This document shows, piece after piece, positions 24,446-36,256 of a stretch of DNA of 64,000 bases. Where the stretch lies: contig CM055106.1 of assembly GCA_029204225.1 (NCBI GenBank), forward strand, positions 49,486,908-49,550,907, given 5' to 3'. A program made the translations under genes and the position numbers. A model generated the notes under the pieces. It did no database searches. It had not been told where the DNA came from and saw nothing but the letters and a program-made list of their open reading frames with translations. This DNA comes from Diphasiastrum complanatum. Taxonomy: Eukaryota > Streptophyta > Lycopodiopsida > Lycopodiales > Lycopodiaceae. Every line of letters starts with the position of its first letter. Position 1 is the stretch's first letter.

Positions 24446-25350
24446 GAGGGGGAGGATAATGTTAGCTGATGCCATGCCCCTGACGTGTCAATGCAGTGTC
24501 TCATCACCCGAAAAGGATTTCCAGTAGAGATGAAGTTGAGAGCCAAGTCTGAGAGCACGAGAATTATTAGTGCTAGGCTAAAATGTACAGTTGTGAGCCC
24601 CATGGTAATTCTCGAAAGATGGATAGCCATATGGGAGCTAGCAATTTAGACTATCTCAATTTGAGCTATGTTTTTAATAAAGAGGCTTCTTATTATCAAG
24701 TAAGAGGTCAAACTCAAACTATCATAGATTGGGATTCACTCAGTTGCAAGAGGTTGACTCCAAAATAAGATACAATTGAGTTCTATAGCTCGTGGGTATA
24801 GATAGAGGCCTCCTCCACGAGTTCCATAGCATGTGTTATGTACTGAAATGTTGTTGCTCCTTGAATTCAAGATTCTACTACTTGCATTTCCTTCCATGCT
24901 CCATCTTCATGCATATAGTTTGGGTAATGATGTATGAATGTGTTTGTTGCTGTTAATTATCTCTTATGGATTGGTTTGGGATCAGTATCAGGTAGATGTG
25001 CAGGGCTTGGAGGTTGATCCATCATTCTACTCAGTTCAGATGCTTCCTAGTTTCGGCTCCCTGAGGAGTTTTTGCTACAAGTGTTGAGTGGCAGTTGTAG
25101 CAAGAACTTTGTAGCATTCCCATTTGTGTTAGTACTAATCAAGTAGATGTTCAAGACTTGGAGATTGATCTACTATTCCACTAATTTTCGATGTTTTCCA
25201 AATTGGCTCCTTGAGGAGTTCTTCTTACAACCGTTGAGTGACAATTGTAAGAAGCACTTTGTATGTTCTGAGATTTTAGTTAAAGGTTGTTGTGTTGATG
25301 TTCTGTGATTTGAGTAGGAGTAGATTTAGTTTAGTTCCTTGATGTTTATG
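24440..25350 (+). mobile_element. Possible 3' LTR after a polypurine tract
   Basis: AGAGGGGGAGGATAA (24444-24458) resembles a polypurine tract and is followed at 24459 by TGTTAGCTGATG, a typical LTR opening. The sequence to about 25350 has no coding potential and contains a 150-bp tandem repeat with hairpins. No matching second LTR and no end signature were found, so this is an inference from the tract alone. Confidence 0.35.
24985..25262. repeat. Two ~150-bp tandem units, each with a hairpin
   Basis: The two units are clearly alike (shared GTAGATGT, CTTGGAG, TTGATC, GGCTCC, TGAGGAGTT, GTTGAGTG). Each ends in a stem-loop: TTGCTACAA/TTGTAGCAA at 25072-25080 and 25095-25103, and TTCTTACAA/TTGTAAGAA at 25222-25230 and 25245-25253. 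The arms changed together between units at two positions while pairing stayed perfect. Confidence 0.85.
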
Positions 25351-26856
25351 TAGATTAGATTAATAATAATCTATAGTCTGTAAACAATCAAGAATCAATC
25401 TGAAACATAACTGTAGAAAGTAGAAAATCGAGTCCTGATAGATCTCTATCCAAGATGAGCTACCACTGCCAATCGAGGGTTGAATCGGGTCGTAGGTGTG
25501 CCTTTGACAGGCAGGGTACAACACCATTATACTGCAAAACAAAACCCGTGACTGAGCTGGAGCTAAATCGATCTGTAGTCACCTGAATCCCTGGCCATGC
25601 TGAAGTTCTGTCAGGCAGAGAGGAAGTGCTACGTTGAGTAGGAGGTTCAGCGCTAGTATTGGCCCGTTGACAAGCAGGAACTGTGTCAAGCAGAACCAGA
25701 AAGCGTTGGTGCTACATGAGAAGTAGAACCTCTACAAACAATGGAAGATTCTGAGCTAACATAGACACAAATACTTGTGCTAACATGGAAGAAGTAGAAT
25801 CCGAGCACACATAGCTGGTGAATTAGTGAACAGAGACAAGAAGATACTTGCGCTAACTCTCAATGCTTTGCTCAACGGTGTGGGGGCTAAAATACAAGGC
25901 CTAAGGGGCATTTGAATAAAGCCCGAGAGAATTTAGGAAAGAATCACCTTGCATGGGCCTGTGCACATAATAATTTTGGTAATCAATTTTGTTTAAAAAA
26001 AATCAATCGGCGTTGGAAAAAAGTATTTTGTTGTGGCTGTAGAATTATTGTACTTTCTTTGTATTATGTTGTTCGTAAGCGGTGAAAATGTGAAAGAGGT
26101 GATTTCCTAGAAAAGGAAAATTATTAGAATTTAGCAAAAACTTGAAAATCGTAGAATAAAAGGCAAAGGCACAGAGAAGAATGCTCGGTTTGTGCTAGAA
26201 AGTTAGAACTTAGAAAAACAACAATAGGTAGCTTCAGTAAATGAGCAATGAGTTCCAAGAATGCTATGCAATGAAGTGCTAAGTATGTATCCATCAGGGC
26301 CCACATATTTTTATGGAGCTATGCTCTCTCTCTTAAGTTGGGGTTATGCTTCCAGAACAGTTAGGTGATGTACCTTATAGGTTTTTTTGCAGATTTAATC
26401 AAGGCTAGTGTGCTTCTACAAAATTCTGCCTGTTTTATATCCTTCTTATCCACTTTTTGTATCAAGCCTGGCCTTTTGCTTTTTAGGAGGTGGTGTATTT
26501 CTTCATCACAGTACCATTATTTCAGAATAATGTTGCTCATTTCTATACAATTTTCACCTCAATTTTGCCCATCATGGCTTGTAATAGAGATCTATTATCC
26601 GCTCCTTGTTGACAACGACACTCCCTAAGTCTGTGATGCTAGATTTTTGTCCATTTTTTCAATTTGGTGCAGAAGGCTAGTCCCTCTGTACATAATGTTA
26701 CCTCTGTGTTAGGGAATCTCAAAAACTCTCTGCATTCACTTCAGAGCATTCAATTTTTTTTTAAGCAAGACTAATATCCATTATTTGAATAAATCTTTGC
26801 AGAATAATAAAAGAGTTGCTATAAGTAACTATGGTAGTGTATGACTATATTTTTTG
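25351..26856. other. Unassigned AT-rich sequence
   Basis: No domain, splice-consistent exon or repeat structure was recognised in this 1.5 kb on either strand. It separates the possible LTR at 24.4-25.3 kb from the last exon of the ParB/methyltransferase gene and may contain that gene's 3' flank. Confidence 0.5.
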
Positions 26857-29800
26857 CTAATTATCAAAGTTGTGCAAGTTTTTCAAATCTCTGGAGTACA
26901 CCAAAGCATCACCCTCCACACAACAACATGGTCGTCCGCTTTTCCTTGCCACTCTTGCAAGGCCCCCCGACACCAGCAAACAAATCTACGATCCGTTCTC
27001 CTTTCTTTGTGAAGGTTTTTGCAAGATACCTACGACAAGGACATCTAGTCTTCATTGAGACACTTACCAACAAAACAACACATTCACAAAATTAGAGAAA
27101 AATGAATAGATACAGTTTAATGAATTACTTGTAGAATGTTGGTGACCTCTCATCACCCCCTCGAACAGCTTCTCCATCATTTCCTGTGAGCTCTCTGACA
27201 AAATTTCCAGAATTTACAAGTGTGGGAAAGATCCACAAGTATGATAGATCTAATTAAGCTTTATGATTAGCACAATAACCTGATTCTAGATTGATTAGCA
27301 AGATCTAGTATAGAAGTTATGGCTTAACCACAATCTTCTCCACCGTTGTTGTCAAGTAGCCAATTGGAATATAGTGGATTTGTCTACCTTGTGTCCTAAT
27401 TTTCTATTCAACTTGGGGGCATCCCCTTCGGCTTGGTGAAACACAAGCATGGGAAGTGCTTTGACCTATGCACACATGTTGGGCCAAGAAAAAACCATAC
27501 CACAAGAAAAAAAGAACATACAACAATAAAAAAAGACCATACTACAATAAACAAGACCACCAGAGTTTGATATTTACCAGTTCATAGGCGCCATAATTCG
27601 CCACATAGCCCACTTGAGTGAGGATAGTCCAAATCGTCAAGAGCTTGAAGCGTGAAGCTATGGCTTGCAAATCAAAAGCCTGCTCTGGAGTTCATAGGCA
27701 CACCAAGCATCCACGGGAGAACACATGTATCTTTGCCAAAGAGAATGCCGCTGCACAGTGCTCATTGACCTAAAGATTCCACTGGGGAACTATAGTATTG
27801 TCTTTAACTCCTTGCACCAAGCATGAATTCAGAAAAGTTGCCCAGAAAAGAGAAACATGCTCACACGAGCCGCAAAAGATGTTCAAGGAGCATGCAGAGG
27901 CCGCTTTCTTCCTCCTAGCGATCTTGACGATATCATCCTGAATACAACAAATACCGATAGTGTATTCTCCTGTTGTTCCTAAATACACAACATAGTAATC
28001 AGAAAACCAAAAAAACCAGAATTGAAAATTGAAATCATAAATTCAATATGTTTGCAAAACAATGAATATATAATTTGAATATGTCGAATTACATATGGAC
28101 AAAAAAATATAGGAATGTGCAAACTTGCCCTCGACTAGAGGTATTGTTTCGTCAACATCTGCACATAATGGCCCATCATAGTCCTCAAGAGCAACAATGG
28201 CCTCATCCACAAACACATCGCGTGCAGAAGTCTGAGCTTCGACCCCTTCTCCAAACACTTCATCCAACCTTTTCTTGGAGCATCTCTCTCTAATTGGTTC
28301 TCCCTCCACGCGTAGCTTTTTTGAGGTAGATCCTTTTTCTAGCTGTACTGTACTATGCTCACCTCCTCTGCGGGTGCCCTCTTTGCTTTCCGTAGTTGTT
28401 CTCTCTCATAAAATTGTTTCTCAACGGGTGGATATGTACCTACTGGGTACTCTAGATACCATGGCAAACGTCTCTTTTCCCAATCAGACAAGCCAATGTC
28501 AACCCACCTCTCAAGAAACATGCAATCCACTCTGTCTAGATTGAGCCAACCTGCGCACTGAGTGGGTATGCTAGATATTTGTCCAGCTTTTTGCATTGAC
28601 AATAACCACCTAAAAAAAACAAAAAGTAGAAACCATAAATCAATTGTTGATAGCAACAGAAAATTGCTACAAGCATAATCACGACGAGAACTATTACATG
28701 TACAACACTCTTATGGAAGACATGCCAATTTCTTCTTGGTCCTCGTATGCACTGGCATTCTTCATCTTCTTTTGAAGCTCCACAAAACTGTGCACAAAAT
28801 GGCATGCACGAGCATCTGAAAAAAATGCCAAAAATGTATTTGGTAGACCCTCGTCCATGGAAGAGCTCATAAAGACAATCATTAATTTTCTTTCATCGAA
28901 CATGTAGTACCAGCATGTTTATTTAGCCATGAAACGTCTAAAGCCCTGATTGTCATTTGGAATGGCATATAGTTTCCTCTCGTTCGGTGTGGATGCAAGA
29001 ATGCATAAGATTTCACCTTTCCTAAAATCCATAGGATTACATTCACGATTACAACCTACCAATGAAGGTGCTGAACTTGAGAATGTACTGAAAGCAATGT
29101 AAAAAAGAAGTCTATAGACCTTGTGGCATCCACAGCAGATGCTGCTATCATCTGCAGCTTATCCACTGTTATGACATTTCCCTTTGCCTTCTCGATATTG
29201 TATATGACACTAAAAAAGGATTTTCCGTTGGCTGAGTTTGCAATAGAGGCTAATCTATAGCCCTTATTGAGCAAAGTCACCTCAACGTCCTGTATAAAAA
29301 AAACGGAATAAGGTTTCTTGACATGCACCACACAGGCAAGATGGAAATAGAACAAAATTAGGTCACAAAAACCTTCACGGCTTGATCTTCTGCAACTGCA
29401 CATTCTGCTGGACTGAGTCTGTCCCTTCAATTCTAGATTTTCTTTCTTCTATCGTTCTTTGGAACTCATCCTGTGATTTTAAACAAAGTTACAATTCACA
29501 TACACCTGAAGCAATATTGTACGATTTCACGTTCAACTATGAGTAATGTCAAAATCATCAATCTTATCATCCAAACAAGTTGCGACAAGACTATCATTGG
29601 CACATTGTACCACACGTGTTAGCTTTTCTACCTCGGTCTCATCTCATCTCAATCTCTATCCATGACCGAATCTCTTGAGAGACACTTCTTAGTAGTGTCT
29701 CTTTGTCGACAACCCCAAAATTTTGGAGCATGAATATATCGTGTGAAACAGTATGCGGCACGTGGGTACGAGTCAGCCTACAAAACAGTTCTTCAGAATA

Positions 29801-30929
29801 TGGAGATGGAGACACCGCATAGTGCACTGCAAGCAAATAGTTCAAGGATGCCATAGCAAATAAAAAACGAATACCTATTGATGTTGTGCAATGCAAGAAG
29901 TACTTCCCCTTCGTGTTGTGGAGACATATCAATGAATGTGCAAACAACTCGGATATGTATGTCCCTTACATTCCGAAATTCTGCAAATGATACGCTATAG
30001 TCAACAAGCAAACAATTAGTATTTAGTAAAACTAGGGTGTTTTCAAAACTATAAAATTTCAAGCATACCTGGTTCCTTTATGACCTTCATCCAAGCGCAA
30101 ACGCGATGGTTTCCACCCCATACAATATATTTCTTCTTTGATAGAAACTTCCACTCAGGCAAATCTTCTAGCTCTCTCTCGAATTTTGCATCCACCTCAC
30201 ACCAAATGGGCCCCCACTCTTGGAGGTCCATATCAGACACCTGCATCTCCGAACTATCAAATTTTTTGCAGGATATCAACAATGACTCTTGTTCTCTTAT
30301 GTATGCATCTTGTCTAAACACGCTACCAAGGGTGGACATGTTCTCTCTTATCATCCTCACACTCTCATGAGGAACCAGCCTGCACAGGGGAATCAACGAT
30401 GGCTGCGTATGTCTATTCACACGTAGGTTATTGATCACTCTTTCGAGGATCTTCGTCTCCACCACTGAACCCAAGAGTGTTTCCTTCTCCTTTCTTTTAA
30501 CTTTTGAATCGCTCTTCTTTTTTGTTGTGGCTAATTGGACATTAATGGCTAGCTGGGTCGCGGTGTCTGCTATCTCTTCCTCTATATTTTGTGGTGCCGA
30601 AACAAATGCCACCCTTGAAGCAAATTATGCTCTTCCCTCTGCCAGATTCATGGCAAATGTTGTTGGTTTTTGAAAAATAGCACCGAAAAAAGTGTGTACA
30701 TTAAGCAATTTCATTGAAAATGCTTAAATACTTAACTAGGTATGTGGATCGAGTAGTCGTGCTACCTGAACGTCAACATCACTCTCGGGCTGCGTTTTGG
30801 ATGTTCCAAGGCATGTGCACTTTCTACCTCCTTTTCCATTTGTCGTGAGTTCACTACAACTAAAGTGTCGAGAGATGATACGCAAGGGGTTTGACAATTT
30901 GACCTCAACGAATATCTCGAACTGCCCTT
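26857..30929 (-). pseudogene. Multi-exon ParB-like / beta-class DNA methyltransferase gene, disabled
   Basis: Exons by splice fit are 30929-30766; ~30619-30069; 29980-29875; a piece at ~29826-29640; 29289-~29060; open sequence ~29080-28700; 28609-~28130; 27978-~27578; 27183-27129; 27029-26857. The second has IPLCRLVPHESVRMIRENM and KYIVWGGNHRVCAWMKV, matching the ParB-like G-N-H-R box. Near the C-terminus are EHVSLFW (27.9 kb), GEAVRGGDERSP, then FTKKGERIVDLFAGVGG, SAM-binding motif I, and a GRPxxxVEGDA strand. SAM motif at the C-terminal end is the beta-class N4/N6 order. Lesions: TAA at 28919-28921; a 5-bp duplication (GTACAGTACA, about 28344-28354) shifting frame; TAG at 27770-27772 and a later TGA; an extra base in the six-C run 26963-26968. 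No D-P-P-Y catalytic box was found. Some exon edges are approximate. Domain calls come from motifs only. Confidence 0.6.
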
Positions 30930-30974
30930 CTGATATAAAGGCCAAATTAAAAAAAATTAGATTCAATATGTATG

Positions 30975-32465
30975 GTTTAGAGTATTGAAAATTTTGGGCT
31001 TAGGGTATAAAAAATTTTGGACATCGAAAAATTCTAGTCATCGAAAATTCCGGATTCTAGATATTGAAATTCTGGGCTTAGGGTATCAAAAATTTCTGGG
31101 TATCGAAAATTCCAAATACTGGGTATCGAAAATTCTGGACTCAGGGTATCAAAATTTTTTCGAGATGATCCCGTATTGAAAACTTATGATTTTGGGTATC
31201 AAAAAATTTAGATCTAGGTATCAAAAATTATGGGCATCGAAAAATTCTGGTTATCCAAAATTCCAAATTCTGGATATCGAATATTATGGGCTTAGGGTAT
31301 CCAACATTGTTGGGTATAAAAAATTCCGAGTCGATCCCGTATTGAAAACTTCTGATTTTTTGAATCAAAAAATTTCGAACTCTAGATATTGAAATTTTTT
31401 TGAAAATTTATGAGAATCATAAAAGTTTCAAAAAAAATCTGGGTTCGAAATATCGAAAATTTCGGGCTTAGCATATCAAAGATTCTGGGTATTAAAAAAT
31501 TCTTTTTATCAAAAATTCCAAATTCTGGATATCGAAAATTCTGGGCTTAGGGTTTCTAAAATTTCTAGTTATCAAAAATTTCAGATTCTGGATATTGAAA
31601 ATTCTAGGCTTAAGGGATCGAAAATTTCTGGGTATCGAAAATTTCGAATATTGGGTATCAAAAATTCTAGGCTTAAGGTATCAAAATTTTTTCGAGACGA
31701 TCCTATATTGAAAACTTCTAATTTTTGGTATCGAAAAAAAATCTGGGCATAAATTTTTTTTGGTTATCGACAATTCCAAATTCTGGATATCGAAAATTTT
31801 GGGCTTACGGTATCCAACATTGCTGGGTATTGAAAATTTCGAGAAATTTTTCGAGTCGATCATGTATTGAAAACTTCTGATTTTTTGTATAAAAAAATTT
31901 CAAACTCTGGATATTGAATTTTTTTTGAAAATTTATAGGAATCGTAAAAGTTCCAAAAAAAATATGGGTTCGGGGTATCGGAAATTTTGAACTTAGCGTA
32001 TCAAAAATTCTGAGTATAAAAAAATTCTTGTTATTGAAAATTTTGAATTCTGGATATAGAAAATTCTAGACTTAGGGTTTCAAAACTTTCTGGTTATCAA
32101 AAATTTCAGATTCTAGATATCGAAAATTCTAGGCTTAGGGGATCAAAAATTTCTGGGTATCGAAAATCTCAAATACTGGGTATCGAAAATTCTGGGTTTA
32201 GGGTATCGAAATTTTTTCGAGACGATCCCATATTGAAAACTTTTGATTTTTGGTATCAAAAATTTCTGGTTATTTTTCGAATTCTGGATATCGAAAATTC
32301 TAGGTAAGCTTAGGGTATCCAACATTGTTGGGTATCGAAAATTTTGAGAAATTCTCCGAGTTGATCCCGTATTGAAAACTTCTGATTTTTGGTATTGAAA
32401 AATGCCGAAATCTGGATATCGAAAGTTTTTCAATATTTTTTGGGAATCGTAAAATTTCCAAACCG
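30975..32465. repeat. AT-rich satellite with ~525-bp higher-order units
   Basis: Short sub-repeats of about 30-40 bp based on GGGTATCGAAAATTCTGGGC and its variants fill the block. Two landmark variants recur at regular distance. CGAGAYGATCC-type starts lie at 31161, 31693 and 32218 (spacing 532 and 525). CGAGTCGATC-type starts lie at 31327, 31852 and 32357 (spacing 525 and 505). About three higher-order units are therefore present, well diverged. No reading frame is conserved. It separates two opposed genes, the ParB-type gene (minus) and the zinc-finger gene (plus). Confidence 0.9.
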
Positions 32466-32534
32466 CCGTTGGATTTTCTATAGTAGCCGTGATGCATTAA
32501 ATTGGCTATAATTTACTAAGGGACGTGTGTCTGC

Positions 32535-34378
32535 ATGCCGAGTGAGTCTTTCCAACACTGTTCTATTTTTTCTCATTACGTGATTCACCTCCATTCTTGC
32601 AACTCACTTCTCATAATTCTCATCCTTTCAACTCTCTATTTGCATATGCCTGCAAGACATTTTTTTTTATCTATGGTGACTAGCTCAAATTATCTCTCTA
32701 AATTTGTCATTGCAGTTATAGGAACCATCAGTGAGGAGGCAAGCATGGAAGCAAGACTGACTTTTGAAGGAATGACAACCGATCCAGTCATAGTACCTCT
32801 TGTAAATGGGAGAGGAGCAGTGACCCACAAGTCATTGGTGTTAATAGCCCCGAACACTCATAAATTGCACTTTGTGTTAGCCATTGTGCTCACAGAATTT
32901 GGCGATGAACTTCAACTGCCAGTAGACATGCTAAATGATTTGGATGGTGAGATTATATATCTTTTGGATTCCAGCATTTCCTCAGATTACATCATTGAGT
33001 TGGTATACAAGCAACAAGCAGAAACTGTGGATAAAGAAAAAAGGTATATATTGAAATCTATTGTCATATCGAGTAGTAGTTCTTCAAGCGAGAGGACTTC
33101 ATTTCTTTCCAAAGAAACAAAGAAAAACAGTCCATCATATTCTAATGATATGGAAGGCTTTGTCAATACTGGAAGAAGTGTCATTCCACTAATCTTGGAG
33201 AAACCAGGTCCAAGCATTTTGAAAAGGCTGCTAGTTAATGCAACCTCTGGTTATACGGTTGATGAGCTTCCACGAGAGTACAATGAAAACGTTGTCTTTG
33301 AGCTCCCGCCAACTTTTGGTACAAAAATGACAATGATGGATGAGATGGAGCATAAATATGATGGTCACATATGGGCCAAACTAGTAACTACCAATGTATC
33401 TTTTGAGGGCAATATTAGACTGTCATATTGTGGTGGAGTTTTTGAGTGCATGAATATTGCTGGCCCAAGATATGTCAACAATGGAATCAAGAACAAAACA
33501 TGTTTCAAAGGTACACTGTTGAGGAGGTGTGACTTCGGGCTAACCACACAGGGTGAAGGATCATTACTGTGTTTTTTTTGCCGAAGACCTTTTGTTTGCA
33601 TTGGTGCATGTTCATGTCCGACATACTATGTAATGCCAACAGACACAAATGTCACGAGACTAATGTTGCATGTAGGAACCACAACCATGATGTCCAACCC
33701 GGCTCATCCAAACGAGATGTTGATAAAGTGAAAAGAATGGTAGACAGAATTCTTGCCACTGATCACAACAATAGTCGAGTCAAGTATCTTGGGTTGATTC
33801 CTAAAGAGGGTCCTTGTGAACGTCCTATTGGTTGTTCAATGAGAGTTATCACAACGCCTTCCTTCTATGGTATTAGAAAGCATATTAAAGGAAGCACTCC
33901 ACAATTTATGTGGTTTTGTGCCAATGATTGCACACACACATGGAAAACAAACAAATGGATTACTCAAATGCCTCATAAACTTCCCAGCATTTGGCCAGTC
34001 GCCAAAGGCACTAATTTAACTCGACATGAAGCTGACACCCTGACACGTGGAGGTTATGTCTTACAAACACAGGTTGTGGATGGGGGTGAGCCACCAATTT
34101 CTCATGAAAAAAGTGCTGGTGCATCAAACTCTCATGAACAACATTGCACACAAGGACAACACCCACCAGGACATGGCACATCTTTCCCAAACACAGGAGA
34201 CACTCTGCCACCCAGAAGACGATTTAAAACCAGAACGACAATCTCACTACAACGCATTGATCGGTGTCTTACTATGTTGGCCAGTGTGAAGGCTATTAAG
34301 TGTGTCAAAGAAGGACACCATGAAATCTTCACCATTACAACATTTTGTTTAGGCACTTTCTGTCGATGTTTAAAATAG
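32535..34378 (+). pseudogene. Zinc-finger protein gene with one frameshift
   Basis: The frame 32535-33731 and the overlapping frame 33569-34378 join into one protein. The first ends with CFFC, CIGACSCPTYYV, TNVTRLMLHVG; the second resumes with RNHNHDVQ, then DKVKRMVDRILA. Together they make a Cys/Cys...G-x-H-x-H zinc-binding element of the kind seen in FAR1/MULE-type and WRKY-GCM1 DNA-binding folds. One base is missing near 33675-33678. The likely true coding start is later than 32535: a TTGCAG acceptor lies at about 32714 and homology-like sequence begins at about residue 65. The C-terminal third is Ser/His/Gly-rich. A transposase-associated or domesticated DNA-binding protein is possible. 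No catalytic domain or TIRs were found. Confidence 0.5.
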
Positions 34379-34401
34379 TAGAGATATGCGACACACATCT
34401 C

Positions 34402-34404
<3 letters not shown>

Positions 34405-34490
<86 letters not shown>
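34405..34490 (+). repeat. (CT)n microsatellite
   Basis: An 86-bp pure CT run that ends the unit downstream of the zinc-finger gene. Within 250 bp the strand bias flips to GA. Confidence 0.98.
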
Positions 34491-34492
<2 letters not shown>

Positions 34493-34639
34493 GCGAATTT
34501 TTAAACACGTCTCAAATTTTCTTTACTCTCAAAAACTCCGAGCCTCGAATTGTTCGAGTCCTTCGGAAATTTTCAACTTTGAGTCGTTCTTAAAAATTCG
34601 CATCGTAGAAAAAGAGAAGATTTTTCAAGTTTTTTGAGT

Positions 34640-34725
34640 CCTTCGAAAAAAATTCTCAAAAAATTCTCTCTTGAGACTCGAGTCCAAGAGAGAATTTTTT
34701 GTGGAAGAGAGAATTTTTGCCATTC

Positions 34726-34773
<48 letters not shown>

Positions 34774-34899
34774 TCGCGAAAGAGAAAACATTTTCGCAAA
34801 ATTTTTGAGAGAGAATTTTTTGCGAAATTTTTGAGAGGAGAGAAATTTTTTCGCGAAATTTTTGAGATTCAGGGATTTTTTCGCGAAATTTTCGAGAGA

Positions 34900-34993
<94 letters not shown>

Positions 34994-35107
34994 CTTCGCA
35001 AAAGTTTCAAGAGAGATTTTTTTCATGAAATTTTTGAGAGAATTTTTTGCAAAATTTTCGAGAGAGAATTTTTCGCTAAATTTTCGAGAAGGAGAATTTT
35101 ATCGTGA

Positions 35108-35161
<54 letters not shown>

Positions 35162-35395
35162 CGTGAAATTTTTGAATGGAATTTTTTTCGGGAAAATTTT
35201 GAGAGAGATTTTTTTTCGCGAAATTTTTGAGTTTCGCGAAATTTTCGACAGAGATTTTCGCAAATTTTTGAGTGAGAATTTAATCGCGAAATTTTTGAGA
35301 GATTTTTTTGCAAAATTTTTGAGAGAGAATTTTTCGCAAGATTTTCGAGAGAGATAATTTATCGCGAAATTTTCGAAATAGAGAATTTTATCGCG

Positions 35396-35485
<90 letters not shown>

Positions 35486-35870
35486 GCGAAATTTTTGAGA
35501 GAGAATTTTTCGGGAAGCCTTCAGGGAAAATTTTCGAGATATTTTCGCGATGGCTTCGCCAAATTGTCCTGAAGGCTTTGCGAAAATTTTGCAAAAATCC
35601 CAAAATCCTTCGCAAAATTTGAGGGTCAGTGTCGCATTTTTTTTTAGGGTCAGTGTCGCATTTTTTTGAGGGACAATTTTGCAAAGCCTTCGCATCAATT
35701 TTGAGATCCGATCTTCGGGATTTTCGCGTAAGTTTTCGTGGGATTTTTGCAAAGCATCGCTGATTTTCGCAAAGGCTTCGCGAAAATCTCATGAAGCCTT
35801 CGTGAAGGCATCGAGATTTTCGCGAAATTTTTGGGAAGCCTTCCAGGATTTTCGCGAAATCTCACATCCA
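34640..35870. repeat. Satellite of TTTCGCGAAA units and (GA)n blocks
   Basis: Units of roughly 25-45 bp alternate AT-rich sequence around the palindrome TTTCGCGAAA or its variants with GAGAGA-type ends. TCGCGA occurs at least ten times (near 34773, 34850, 34879, 35216, 35232, 35282, 35362, 35391, 35485, 35819 and 35853). Four (GA)n tracts are embedded at 34728-34768, 34905-34990, 35113-35157 and 35400-35478. A short direct repeat, GGGTCAGTGTCGCATTTTTT, occurs twice at 35623-35665. Long frames here encode only Ser-Leu or Arg-Glu repeats and are not genes. Confidence 0.9.
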
Positions 35871-35892
35871 AATATATACATACATATGTATC

Positions 35893-36058
35893 TTCCAAAT
35901 CATCGGCCGTCACCTAGATCGGCCTCCGTCAACGACGGGCACTTACAACTAGAAGAAGGCAATCCAACCTTCTCCCTCATTCAGCCATCTTCCAAATCAT
36001 CGACCGTCACTAGATCGGCCGCCATTGCCCGTCAACAACGGGCACTCACAACTAGTTT
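35893..36058 (+). repeat. Two diverged ~65-bp direct repeats
   Basis: TCTTCCAAATCATCGGCCG at about 35890 and TCTTCCAAATCATCGACCG at about 35989 begin two similar blocks that both end in CGGGCACTYACAACTAG. A weaker third copy (ATCGGCCTCCATTGCACG) lies at 36780. The rest of 36060-36830 shows nothing coding. Confidence 0.8.
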
Positions 36059-36256
36059 ATATATATAAAACTATTTGTGTGTCACATTTGTGCCTATGTA
36101 TGGGGTATGAGGATGCATACTCCTACCCATGTACTTTTTCAAAAAAACTAACTAAAAGTTTTAGATGCATGCATGGGGAGGAGTCCTGCCCCATGCCTAT
36201 ACATTACTCATTCAGCAAGAACTCCCTCTCTCAAGATTCTCCTCCTCTCCCTTTCT

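Noticed and set aside
25360-25542. Minus-strand frame of 60 codons beginning MFCSIMVLYPACQ
   Set aside because: Too short, no domain and no splice context.
30975-32465. CRISPR-like array
   Set aside because: Regular short repeats, but monomers are contiguous and diverged with no unique spacers, and the genome is a plant's.
34345-35752. Several long frames encoding Ser-Leu or Arg-Glu repeats
   Set aside because: They exist only because CT/GA dinucleotide repeats are open in several frames on both strands; no start context or domain.
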